A DNA stretch of 64,000 bases from Jannaschia sp. GRR-S6-38 (GTDB lineage Bacteria; Pseudomonadota; Alphaproteobacteria; Rhodobacterales; Rhodobacteraceae). The position numbers were made by a program, and so were the translations under genes. The stretch spans positions 1,488,001 through 1,552,000 of the forward strand of contig NZ_CP122537.1 in assembly GCF_029853695.1 (NCBI RefSeq). The letters are read 5' to 3'. Below the pieces are notes generated by a model. The model had not been told where the DNA came from and made no database searches. It worked only from the letters and a program-made list of their open reading frames with translations. The stretch's first letter is position 1; each line of letters starts with the position of its first letter. Shown here piece by piece: positions 41,476 through 49,943 of the stretch.

Positions 41476-42891
41476 TCATTTCCGGGCGTAGACATCCTCG
41501 TATCGCGTGATGTCGTCCTCGCCGAGATACGATCCGGTCTGGACCTCGATCAGGACCATGTCGAGCTTGCCGGGATTCTCCATCCGGTGGACGGCGCCCA
41601 GCGGGATGTAGACGGACTGGTTCTCGGAGACGAGATGCACGGCGTCGTCGATGGTGACCCGGGCCGTCCCCTGCACCACGATCCAGTGCTCGGAGCGGTG
41701 GTGATGGCTCTGCAGGCTGAGCGACTGGCCCGGCTTCACGGTGATGCGCTTGACCTGGAAGCGGTCGCCCTGCGCGAGGCTCTCGAAGTAGCCCCAGGGA
41801 CGATAGTCGATCGGGTGCTGATGGGCCTGCGGCAGGCCCTCGGCCTTCAGACGGTCGACGGCCAGCTTCACATCCTGCGCGCGGTTGCGGTCGGCGATCA
41901 GCACCGCGTCCCCCATCGAGACGGCGACGATGTCGGTCAGGCCGATGCCGACCAGGACCTGCCCCTCCCGCTCGGCCCGAAGCAGGCTTCCCGCGCAATC
42001 GATGGCGACCACGTCGCCATGCGTCACCGTCCCACCGCCATCGACGCGCCAGAGCGCCTGCCAGTCGCCGAGATCCGACCAGGCGCCGGCGAACGGCACG
42101 ACCGACAGGTTCTCGGCCTTTTCCATCACGGCGTGGTCGATCGAGATGTCCCGCGCGCCCGACCAGGCCGCGGCGTCGAGCCGCAGGAAGGACAGGTCGG
42201 GCTCGGCGGCGTCGACCGCACCCGCGACGGGTTCGACGAGGTCCGGGCAATGCGCCGCAAAGGCGGCCAGAACGGCATCGGCGCGGAACAGGAAGATGCC
42301 CGCGTTCCAGAGGTAGTGCCCCTCGGCCAGCATCACCGCGGCCCGCTCGGCATCGGGCTTCTCCACGAAGCCGCGCAGCGGCTGCGCGCCGTCGCCGCCG
42401 CCCGGCGCCAGCTCGAGATAGCCGTAGCCCGTCTCGGGGCGGTCGGGGCGGATGCCGAAGGTGACGAGGCGCCCGTCCCGCGCGGCGGCCAGCCCCTCGG
42501 CCACGGCGGCGCGGAAGGCGGCGGCATCGGGGATCGCGTGGTCCGAAGGCAGCACCAGCATCACCGCCTCGGGGTCCCGCGCGGCGACCAGCCGGGCCGC
42601 GGCCAGGATCGCGGGGGCGGTGTTGCGCGCCGCGGGTTCGATCACCACCGCGCGGGGCGTCACGCCGATCTCATCCAGCTGCTCGGTGACCACGAAGCGG
42701 TAATCATCGGCCGTCACCACCATCGGCGCGGCGAAACCCTTGGCCGCGACGCGCCGGATCGACGCCTGGAACAGAGTCTCGTCGCCCAGCAGATCCGCGA
42801 ATTGCTTGGGGCGCGACCGGCGCGACAGCGGCCAGAGCCGGGTGCCCGACCCGCCGCAGAGGATCACGGGATGGATATCGCTGGTCTCGGC
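41476..42891 (-). CDS. manC: Mannose-1-phosphate guanylyltransferase / mannose-6-phosphate isomerase
   Basis: This 471-residue enzyme makes GDP-mannose. The N-terminal pyrophosphorylase has the GGSGTRLWPLSRRSRPKQF signature at residues 14-32 and FVEKPD in the middle. The C-terminal cupin is the isomerase (RPWGYFESLAQGDRFQVKRITVKPGQSLSLQSHHHRSEHWIVVQGTARV with metal-binding His residues). The ATG at 42891 gives the family start MAETSDIHPVILCGG. No other capsule or LPS gene is adjacent. Confidence 0.94.
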   Translation of the reverse strand, partial: AETSDIHPVILCGGSGTRLWPLSRRSRPKQFADLLGDETLFQASIRRVAAKGFAAPMVVTADDYRFVVTEQLDEIGVTPRAVVIEPAARNTAPAILAAARLVAARDPEAVMLVLPSDHAIPDAAAFRAAVAEGLAAARDGRLVTFGIRPDRPETGYGYLELAPGGGDGAQPLRGFVEKPDAERAAVMLAEGHYLWNAGIFLFRADAVLAAFAAHCPDLVEPVAGAVDAAEPDLSFLRLDAAAWSGARDISIDHAVMEKAENLSVVPFAGAWSDLGDWQALWRVDGGGTVTHGDVVAIDCAGSLLRAEREGQVLVGIGLTDIVAVSMGDAVLIADRNRAQDVKLAVDRLKAEGLPQAHQHPIDYRPWGYFESLAQGDRFQVKRITVKPGQSLSLQSHHHRSEHWIVVQGTARVTIDDAVHLVSENQSVYIPLGAVHRMENPGKLDMVLIEVQTGSYLGEDDITRYEDVYARK

Positions 42892-42961
42892 CATGCGGGC
42901 GCCTCGCCATTGGGGTGCGACAGGTCTCCGGGGGCGGGGCGCGGCTGTCAACCGGAGCGGG

Positions 42962-43948
42962 TCAGGCTGCGCTGGTCAGTTCGATCTGGCCGGCATGGTG
43001 GCAGGCCACGCGCCCGGGACCGAAGGGCTCCAGCTTCGGGCGTTCGGACTTGCAGATCCCGGTCGCCAGTGGACAGCGCGGATGGAAGGCGCAGCCTTTG
43101 GGCGGGTCGATCGGATCGGGGATCTCGCCCTCGGGCGGGATCACCTCGCGCCCGAAGGCGTCGAGGCGCGGGGCGGCGTCGATCAGCATGGCCGTATAGG
43201 GATGCGCGGGACGGGTGAACAGCACCTCGGGCGGCGCCTCCTCGACGAGGCGGCCCAGGTAGAGGACGCCGATCGTGTCGGCCATATGCCGCACCACGGT
43301 CAGGTCGTGGCTGATGAACAGGTAGGTCAGCCCGTGCTGATCCTTCAGGTCGCTCATCAGGTTCAGAACCTGCGCCTGCACCGAGACGTCGAGCGCCGAG
43401 GTCGGCTCGTCGCAGACGATCAGCTTGGGCTCGGATGCGAGCGCGCGGGCCACGCAGAGCCGCTGCCGCTGCCCGCCCGAGAATTGGTGGGGGTACTTCG
43501 CTGCATCCTCGGCCGATAGGCCCACCTGCTCCAGCAGGCGCTCGGCCAGGCCCTCGGCCGAACCGCCCCGGGCGGTGACCGGCTCGGTGATGATGTCACG
43601 GACACGCCAGCGCGGGTTGAGCGAGGCGAACGGGTCCTGGAAGATCATCTGGATGTCGGAGCGCACGCGCTCGATCTTCGCGGGATCGGTCTCGGCGAAG
43701 AGGTCGATGCCCTCGATCTCGACCGTGCCCTCGCTGGGCCGCAGCAGGCCCACCACCATCTTGCCGATGGTCGATTTGCCCGAGCCGCTCTCGCCCACCA
43801 GCGCATAAGTCGTGCGGGCCGGGATCTCGAAGCTGACATCGCTGACGGCGGTCAGCATCCGCTTGGGCAGACGCTCGATCACGCGGTTCAGCCACGGCTT
43901 CGAGACGTCGAAGACGCGGGTCAGGTTCTTGATGCTGACGAGGCTCAT
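42962..43948 (-). CDS. dppF: Peptide ABC transporter ATPase, DppF/OppF type
   Basis: This 328-residue ATPase has Walker A GESGSGKST, signature FSGGQRQRLCVARALA, Walker B LIVCDEPTSALD, and the C-terminal oligopeptide-family extension (VLFTRPAHPYTAMLIDAAPRLD, CAFHPRCPLATGICKSERPKLE). It energises the dppBC permease with DppD. The ATG at 43948 overlaps the dppD stop; the long upstream in-frame reading is not family-like. Confidence 0.92.
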   Translation of the reverse strand: MSLVSIKNLTRVFDVSKPWLNRVIERLPKRMLTAVSDVSFEIPARTTYALVGESGSGKSTIGKMVVGLLRPSEGTVEIEGIDLFAETDPAKIERVRSDIQMIFQDPFASLNPRWRVRDIITEPVTARGGSAEGLAERLLEQVGLSAEDAAKYPHQFSGGQRQRLCVARALASEPKLIVCDEPTSALDVSVQAQVLNLMSDLKDQHGLTYLFISHDLTVVRHMADTIGVLYLGRLVEEAPPEVLFTRPAHPYTAMLIDAAPRLDAFGREVIPPEGEIPDPIDPPKGCAFHPRCPLATGICKSERPKLEPFGPGRVACHHAGQIELTSAA

Positions 43949-44940
43949 GCGGCGGAGTCCTTCGTGTCGGGCCCGGCTTCGATCGGGAACCAGCAGGCTG
44001 CGCGCGCATCGGCCTCGCCCACTTTCGGACGCGGATCGTGGCGGCACTTCGCCTCGGCGCGCGGGCAGCGGGGCGAGAAGGCGCAACCGTCGGGCAGGCG
44101 CCCGAGCCGGGGCATGGCGCCCGGGATCTGGCGCAGCCGCGCGTGCCCGGCCGACGCGGCGGGCGTCGAGGCCATCAGCCCGTCGGTATAGGGATGGCGC
44201 GGCTGCGCGATGATCTGGCTGACCGGCCCGATCTCGGCCAGCCGGCCGGCATACATCACCGCGACGCGGTCCGCGGTCTCAGCGATCACGCCCATGTCGT
44301 GGGTGACCAGCATCGCGGCCATCCCCCGCTCGCGGCACAGCCGCTTCAGCAGCGCCGTGATCTGCGCCTGCACCGACACGTCGAGCGCCGTCGTCGGCTC
44401 GTCCGCGATCAGCAGCGTGGGCTCGGCGCAGAGCGCCAGCGCGATCACCACCCGCTGCCGCATGCCCCCCGAGAACTCGTGCGGATAGGCGCCGAGCCGG
44501 TCCTTCGCCGCGGGGATCCCGACCTCGTCGAGGCCGCGCACGGCGCGCTTCCTCGCCTCCTCGGTGGTGACGTCGAGATGGCGCTGGATCGTCTCGGTGA
44601 GCTGGTCCCCGATGGTCAGGAGCGGGTTGAGCGAAGTGAGCGGGTCCTGGAACACCATCCCGATCCGCTTGCCCCGGATACGGCGCATCTCGGCGGGCGA
44701 CACGTTGTCGATCCGCACCCCCTCCAGCAGCACCTCGCCGCCCGAGATATGCGCCGGCGGATCGAGCAGCCGGATCACCGCGTTGCCGGTCATCGACTTG
44801 CCCGCCCCGGACTCGCCGACCACGCCCAGGATCTCGCCCGCGTCGATCGCCCAAGAGACGCTGTCCACCGGCCGCAGCACGCCGTGACGGGTGGGAATGT
44901 CGACCGTCAGGTCGCGGAGTTCGAGAACGGGGGTGGTCAT
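43945..44940 (-). CDS. dppD: Peptide ABC transporter ATPase, DppD/OppD type
   Basis: This 331-residue ATPase has Walker A GESGAGKSM, signature FSGGMRQRVVIALALC and Walker B LLIADEPTTALD, with the family C-terminal cysteine-containing end (CAFSPRCPRAEAKC). The last Walker A residue is Met rather than Thr/Ser, a small departure. The ATG at 44940 overlaps the dppC stop. Confidence 0.92.
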   Translation of the reverse strand: MTTPVLELRDLTVDIPTRHGVLRPVDSVSWAIDAGEILGVVGESGAGKSMTGNAVIRLLDPPAHISGGEVLLEGVRIDNVSPAEMRRIRGKRIGMVFQDPLTSLNPLLTIGDQLTETIQRHLDVTTEEARKRAVRGLDEVGIPAAKDRLGAYPHEFSGGMRQRVVIALALCAEPTLLIADEPTTALDVSVQAQITALLKRLCRERGMAAMLVTHDMGVIAETADRVAVMYAGRLAEIGPVSQIIAQPRHPYTDGLMASTPAASAGHARLRQIPGAMPRLGRLPDGCAFSPRCPRAEAKCRHDPRPKVGEADARAACWFPIEAGPDTKDSAA

Positions 44941-45926
44941 CGCAGCCTCGGGTTCAGCGCATCGCGCAGCCAGTCGCCCAAGAGGTTCACCGAGAGGGCC
45001 AGCGCCAAAAGGGTCACGGCGGGGAAGAACAGGATCCACCATTCGCCCGAGAACAGGAAATCCTGGCCGATGCGGATCAGCGTGCCAAGGCTCGGCTGGG
45101 TGGGCGGCGCGCCGACGCCGAGGAAGCTGAGCGTCGCCTCGGCGATGATCGCCAGCGCCAGTGAGATCGTCGCGATCACCAGGACCGGCGACATTACGTT
45201 GGGCAGGATGTGCCGCAGCATGATCGCCCCCGACGACCGGCCGATCAGCCGCGCGGCCTGGACGTATTCCTTGTTCTTCTCGACCAGCGTGGCGCCGCGC
45301 ACGACGCGGGCGAATTGCACCCAGTCGGACAGGCCGATCGCCAGGATCAGCACCCAGATCGCCATCTGGTCGCGATACTCGATCGGGATCACGCCGCGGG
45401 CCACGCCGAAGATCAGCATCGCCACCAGGATCGACGGGAAGGTCAGCTGCACATCGGCCACGCGCATCACGATGGTCTCGGCCCAGCCGCCCGCATAGCC
45501 CGCGACCAGGCCCAGCAAGACGCCCAGAACCATCGCGAACATCACCGCCATGACGCCCACGAAGAGACTGATCCGCAAGCCGTAGAGAATGGTCGAGAAC
45601 ACGTCGCGGCCCTGATCGTCGGTGCCGAGCCAGAAGCTTTCGCCGGTGAAGGCATTGGCCTCGCCTGGGGGCGTGAAGCCGTTCATCAGGTTCAGGCTGG
45701 ACGGGTCGAACGGGTTCGTCGTCGCGATCAGCGGCGCGAAGACCGCCGACAGCACCAGGATCAGCGTCACCAGCGCCGCGATCATCGCCACGGGCGAGCG
45801 TCGGAAGCTGTAGGCCAGGTCGCTGTCCCAGGCGGCCTTCCAGCGCGAGGCGCGGACGATTTCCGCGCCCTCCAGCCGTTCGGTCGGCTTCGGGCCCTGG
45901 CGGGCGGCGTCGGGCAGATCGCTCAT
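44937..45926 (-). CDS. dppC: Peptide ABC transporter permease, DppC/OppC type
   Basis: This 329-residue permease has an N-terminal cytoplasmic extension, six helices and the EAA-loop signature VQAARLIGRSSGAIMLRHILPNVMSPVLVIATISLALAIIAEATLSFLGVG. The ATG at 45926 overlaps the dppB stop by four bases. It forms the channel with DppB. Confidence 0.92.
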   Translation of the reverse strand: MSDLPDAARQGPKPTERLEGAEIVRASRWKAAWDSDLAYSFRRSPVAMIAALVTLILVLSAVFAPLIATTNPFDPSSLNLMNGFTPPGEANAFTGESFWLGTDDQGRDVFSTILYGLRISLFVGVMAVMFAMVLGVLLGLVAGYAGGWAETIVMRVADVQLTFPSILVAMLIFGVARGVIPIEYRDQMAIWVLILAIGLSDWVQFARVVRGATLVEKNKEYVQAARLIGRSSGAIMLRHILPNVMSPVLVIATISLALAIIAEATLSFLGVGAPPTQPSLGTLIRIGQDFLFSGEWWILFFPAVTLLALALSVNLLGDWLRDALNPRLR

Positions 45927-46900
45927 ACGTGCCTCCCGTCGATGCGAAGCCGCGGATCGACCCAGACGTAAAGGATGTCGACCAGCAGGTTGATCATCAC
46001 GAACATCACCGAGATCAGCATCAGGTAGGCCGCCATCACCGGGATATCGACGAACTGGACGGCGTTGATGAACAAGAGCCCCACGCCCGGCCACTGGAAG
46101 ACCGTCTCGGTGATGATGGCGAAGGCGATGATCGCGCCGAGTTGCAGGCCGGTCACCGTGATCACGGGCACCATGGTGTTCTTCAGCGCGTGGCGGAAAT
46201 TGACCGATTTCGCGGCCAGCCCGCGCGCGCGGGCAAATCGGATGTAATCCTGGCGCAGCACCTCCAGCATCTCGGAGCGGACCAGCCGCATGATCAGCGT
46301 CATCTGGTAGAGGCCCAGCGTGATCGCGGGCAGGATCAGCGATTTCAGCCCGCTCTCGGTCAGAAGCCCGGTCGACCACCAGCCGAGCTGGACCACCTCG
46401 CCGCGTCCGAAGGTGGGCAGCCACCTGAGTTGGACGCCGAAGACGTAGATCAGCAGGATCCCGATCAGGAAGGTCGGCAGGCTGACCCCGATGAGCGAGG
46501 TCGACATGATCAGGTTCGCCGCCCAGCCGTCGCGGCGGATCGCGGTGAAGACGCCCAGCCCGATCCCCAGCGATACGGCGAGAAGGCCCGAGACCGCGGC
46601 CAGTTCCAGCGTGGCGGGCGCGCGCTCGGCGATGATCTCGGCGACGGGGCGGGCCTGGCGGTAGGAAATGCCGAAATCACCCTGCACCGCGCGGCCGAGG
46701 AAGGTGGCGTATTGCACGATGAAGGGCTCGTTCAGCCCCAGCGCCTCGCGCAACCGCTCCACGTCCTGCACCGTCCGCTCCTGTCCCAGCAGGTTCTCGA
46801 TCGGGTCACCGACGAAGCGGAACATGGAGAACGCGACGAGGCCCACCGCCAGAAGGACGACGACGGATTGCAGGACGCGGCGGATGATATAGGCGAGCAT
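45923..46900 (-). CDS. dppB: Peptide ABC transporter permease, DppB/OppB type
   Basis: This 325-residue permease has the MLAYIIRRVLQSVVVLLAVGLVAFSMFRFVGDP N-terminus and the EAA-loop RFARARGLAAKSVNFRHALKNTMVPVITVTGLQLGAIIAFAIITETVFQWPGVG. It follows the binding-protein gene after 113 bases holding two stem-loops. Confidence 0.92.
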   Translation of the reverse strand: MLAYIIRRVLQSVVVLLAVGLVAFSMFRFVGDPIENLLGQERTVQDVERLREALGLNEPFIVQYATFLGRAVQGDFGISYRQARPVAEIIAERAPATLELAAVSGLLAVSLGIGLGVFTAIRRDGWAANLIMSTSLIGVSLPTFLIGILLIYVFGVQLRWLPTFGRGEVVQLGWWSTGLLTESGLKSLILPAITLGLYQMTLIMRLVRSEMLEVLRQDYIRFARARGLAAKSVNFRHALKNTMVPVITVTGLQLGAIIAFAIITETVFQWPGVGLLFINAVQFVDIPVMAAYLMLISVMFVMINLLVDILYVWVDPRLRIDGRHV

Positions 46901-46954
46901 GCCCCCGTCTCCTCTCTCGCGCGCGGAGGGTCAAGCGCTCAGCGTCCCTCGGGA

Positions 46955-47004
46955 GACGGGCGATGCCCGTCGGTTCGGGGGGCCGGGCCGGGGCCCGCCC
47001 CCCC
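46955..47004 (-). terminator. Two stem-loops between binding protein and dppB
   Basis: The first on the transcript is a strong G/C hairpin with arms 46977-46982 plus inner bases, and up to 47004 (about GGGGGG to CCCCCC with GGG/CCC continuing inside). The second is GACGGGC-GAT-GCCCGTC at 46955-46971. No T-run follows. They probably protect the binding-protein message or limit read-through to the permease genes. Confidence 0.5.
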
Positions 47005-47013
47005 ACGGGTTCG

Positions 47014-48564
47014 TCACTCCGCGACTTCGATCCAGCGCAGGTTCACGAAATTGTCGGGCCGCTGCACGACCTCGACCCCGTCCTTCACGCCCCAGATCAG
47101 CGGCTGGACGTAAAGCGGCACATAGGCCGCGTCGTCGAGCTGGATCTGCGCGATCTCGTCCAGCATCGCCTGGCGCGCCGCATCGTCGATCTCGGACTGG
47201 ACCTGCGGCAGGAGCGTATCGATCCGGTCATTCGAGTAGCCGCCGAAATTCCACGAGCCCAGCTTCGCCTCCTCGTTCGGCGTGGCCAGCAGGAAGCGGA
47301 TCGGATGCTCGGCATCGAAGGTGCCGGGCGACCAGCCCAGAAGATACATGTCGTGATCGTCGGCCCGCAGCGTCGGCCAGTAATTGGCGACCGGCATGGT
47401 CTCCAGCAGCGGCTCCAGCCCGACCTGCGCCAGCATCCCGGTGATCGCGGTGCAGACGGCCTCGTCGTTCAGGTAGCGGTCGTTGGGGCATTTCAGGCTG
47501 AAGCGGAAGCCATCCGGATAGCCCGCCTCGGCCAGCAAGGCGCGGGCGCGGTCGGGGTCGTATTCGGGCCGGTCCAGCCCTTCGGTGTAGCCGCGCATGC
47601 CTGCGCCCACCAGCTGGGCCACCGGCTCGGCCGAGCCGCGCATCACGGTCTGCAGGATCGCGGGCACATTAACCGCATGGGCCACCGCCTGCCGGACGCG
47701 GGCGTCGGTGAAGGGGTTGCCCTCGCCGCCGGTGATCAGGCCCTCCGCATCATGCGGGAAGCCCAGCATGATGACGCGCGCCTCGATCCCGCGGACGACA
47801 TCGACGCCCTCGGCCTGTTCGACCCGCGCGGCGTCCTGAACCGGCACGGGCTCGATCAGGTCCAGCTCGCCCGACAGGAGCGCCGCCACGGCGGTGGAGG
47901 AGTTCTGTACCGGCTGGAACACGGCGCGCGTGACGTTGCCGCGATCCTCGCCCCACCAGCCGTCATAGGCCTCCAACACCGTGCGCAGGCCCGGCTGGCG
48001 TTCGGTCACGCGATAGGGCCCGGTGCCGCTGGCGTTCAGCGTGGCGTAATTGCCCTGCTCGATGTTCGGCCGCTCGGCGCCGTTCTCGAGGGCCCAGCCG
48101 CTGTCCAGCATCATCCAGTTCGCGATCCCGTCGACGAAGATGGGGTTCGGCATCTCGGTCAGGATCTCGACGGTGGTATCGTCGATGGCGACGACCTCGG
48201 TCACGCCCGCGAACCAGCTCGACGTGTCCGACTGCTCCGACGCGGCGCGCTCGTAGCTGAAGATCACGTCCTCGGCGGTGAAGGCCTGGCCGTCGTGAAA
48301 GGTCACGCCCTCGCGCAGCGTGAAGCGCCAGCCGGCGCCGTCGCCGATCGGCTCCCAGGCGGTGGCGAGCGCGGGCTCGATGCTCATGTCGCGGCCGCGC
48401 CGGACCAGGCCTTCGTAGACATTGCCCAGCAGGCTGAAGACCGGGGCGGAATTGCCCGCATTCGGGTCCAGCGTGTTCGGATCGGTGGTGGAGGCGTAGC
48501 GCAGTTCGGCCGCCCCCGCGGGCAGCGCGACGGACAGGGCCATCGCCGTCAGGATCGGTCTCAT
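47014..48564 (-). CDS. Peptide ABC substrate-binding protein, DppA/OppA type (copy 1)
   Basis: This 516-residue periplasmic protein has a signal peptide (MRPILTAMALSVALPAGA) and the SBP_bac_5 features: LRYASTTDPNTLDPNAGNSAPVFSLLGNVYEGLV, WEPIGDGAGWRFTLREGVTFHDGQAFTAEDVIFSYERA and a C-terminal ADYYWPTLRADDHDMYLLGWSPGTFD-like region. It lies directly upstream of dppBCDF and is the likely dedicated binding protein. A related copy lies at 49944-51518. Confidence 0.92.
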   Translation of the reverse strand: MRPILTAMALSVALPAGAAELRYASTTDPNTLDPNAGNSAPVFSLLGNVYEGLVRRGRDMSIEPALATAWEPIGDGAGWRFTLREGVTFHDGQAFTAEDVIFSYERAASEQSDTSSWFAGVTEVVAIDDTTVEILTEMPNPIFVDGIANWMMLDSGWALENGAERPNIEQGNYATLNASGTGPYRVTERQPGLRTVLEAYDGWWGEDRGNVTRAVFQPVQNSSTAVAALLSGELDLIEPVPVQDAARVEQAEGVDVVRGIEARVIMLGFPHDAEGLITGGEGNPFTDARVRQAVAHAVNVPAILQTVMRGSAEPVAQLVGAGMRGYTEGLDRPEYDPDRARALLAEAGYPDGFRFSLKCPNDRYLNDEAVCTAITGMLAQVGLEPLLETMPVANYWPTLRADDHDMYLLGWSPGTFDAEHPIRFLLATPNEEAKLGSWNFGGYSNDRIDTLLPQVQSEIDDAARQAMLDEIAQIQLDDAAYVPLYVQPLIWGVKDGVEVVQRPDNFVNLRWIEVAE

Positions 48565-48762
48565 TGCAATCTCCTCCTTGCTGGAGACCGAAGCATGACG
48601 CCAGCGTGGCGGGAGTCAAATCACGGCTTCCACCCAAAGCGCTTCGGGACGACTGTCAGGGGGCGGCGCGCAGACAGGCGTGCTGGGCAGGATCACCGCG
48701 CAAGGACTCGGATCGAAATTCTGGAAGAGGTCGCGCGCCGCTTCGACGGGCAACGTTAACGC

Positions 48763-49806
48763 TCAGTCCGCGGCAGGGTTCAGCGGGAAGGCCAGCGACA
48801 CCCGGGTGCCCCATTCGCCGGTTTCGACCTTCAGCCGCCCGTCCAGACGCGACACGAGATCCTCGGTGATCCGGCTGCCGACCGAGGCGGAGCCCGGCCA
48901 TTCCGTCTCGCCCAGCCCATTGCCGTCATCCTCGACGACGAGCGTGCCCCGGTCCCCCTCGGCGGAGAGGCCGACCGTGATCCGCCCCGTCGCGCGGTCC
49001 TTCATGCCGTGCTGCAGCGCGTTGGTCAGCACCTCGGACAGGAAAAGCGCCAGGCGGTCCGCCACCTCCATCTTCAGCAGGACGGGCGCGATATCCTGCG
49101 CGATCTCGATGTCATCGCGGTCGTCGATCTTGTGCAGCGCCTCGACCACCCTCCCGAGGAAGCTTTCCGCCGACACGCTGTCGATCGCGCCGTCATCGGC
49201 ATTCGAGAAGGCCTCGTAGAGCGTCGCCAGCGCCCCGATGCGCCGCGTGAGGCGGGGCGCGACCTCTTCCGGCGCGCGGTTGCGCGCCTCGACCCGGATC
49301 ATCGACAGGATCATGGCGAGATGGTTCTTCACGCGATGCTGTAACTCGCGCAGCCGCTCGCGCATCTCGCGGGCCTCGCCGGCCGTGCCGACATCCGCGG
49401 TCGTGTCGCTCTGGACGCCGAGGAAATAGACGATTTCGCCGTTCTCGTCGCGCAGCGGGCTGAGCATCAGGCGGTTCGGAAAGGCCGTCCCGTCCGCACG
49501 GTAATTCTGGATATCCACCGTGCAGGCTTCCCCCGCCTCCAGCGCGCGGCGGATCGCGGCCCGCGCCTGCGGCTGCGTCCCGGGCCCCTGCATGAAGCGG
49601 CAATTGCGGCCGACGACCTCTTCGGGCTGGTAGCCGGTCGTCCGGGTGAAGGCCGGATTCACGTAGACGATCGGATGATCCTCCTGCCGCGGGTCGGTCA
49701 GGACCAGCGAGAAGGGAAATGCGCCCACGGACTGCGCCGACAGGGCCGCGGGCAGGTCCCCGGGAGGCGTCATCGCCGTGCCGTTCAGGTCGATCTTTCC
49801 GTCCAT
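48763..49806 (-). CDS. LOV-domain (blue-light) sensor histidine kinase
   Basis: This 347-residue protein begins MDGKIDLNGTAM. Residues about 20-135 are a PAS/LOV domain with the flavin-adduct motif GRNCRFMQG, cysteine at residue 69, and conserved NPAFTRTTGY and FPNRLMLSPLRDENGEIVYFLGVQSD. It is followed by a HisKA_2-type kinase (RELQHRVKNHLAMILSMIRVEARN, His157) and an HATPase domain (VLTNALQHG, VVEDDGNGLGE). No membrane helix; cytosolic. The ATG at 49806 is chosen because an in-frame GTG at 49890 falls at the end of the preceding terminator. A cognate response regulator is not adjacent. Confidence 0.88.
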   Translation of the reverse strand: MDGKIDLNGTAMTPPGDLPAALSAQSVGAFPFSLVLTDPRQEDHPIVYVNPAFTRTTGYQPEEVVGRNCRFMQGPGTQPQARAAIRRALEAGEACTVDIQNYRADGTAFPNRLMLSPLRDENGEIVYFLGVQSDTTADVGTAGEAREMRERLRELQHRVKNHLAMILSMIRVEARNRAPEEVAPRLTRRIGALATLYEAFSNADDGAIDSVSAESFLGRVVEALHKIDDRDDIEIAQDIAPVLLKMEVADRLALFLSEVLTNALQHGMKDRATGRITVGLSAEGDRGTLVVEDDGNGLGETEWPGSASVGSRITEDLVSRLDGRLKVETGEWGTRVSLAFPLNPAAD

Positions 49807-49891
49807 GGTCTCGTGATCTCCGGTCGCGATGTCAAAATACGCACCCGGGCGGGCGGCTTCAATCGGGGCCGGCGCGAAAAGCGCATTCACG

Positions 49892-49921
49892 AAAAAAGAA
49901 AGGGCCCCGCCGGGGCCCTTT
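49892..49921 (-). terminator. Rho-independent terminator after binding-protein copy 2
   Basis: AAAGGGCCCC (49899-49908) and GGGGCCCTTT (49912-49921) form a perfect 10-base-pair stem with a three-base loop. On the minus strand it is followed by CTTTTTTC. This is a strong intrinsic terminator 22 bases after the stop of the 49944-51518 gene and separates it from the LOV-kinase gene. Confidence 0.85.
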
Positions 49922-49943
49922 CACGATCGCTTGGCAGCGAAGA

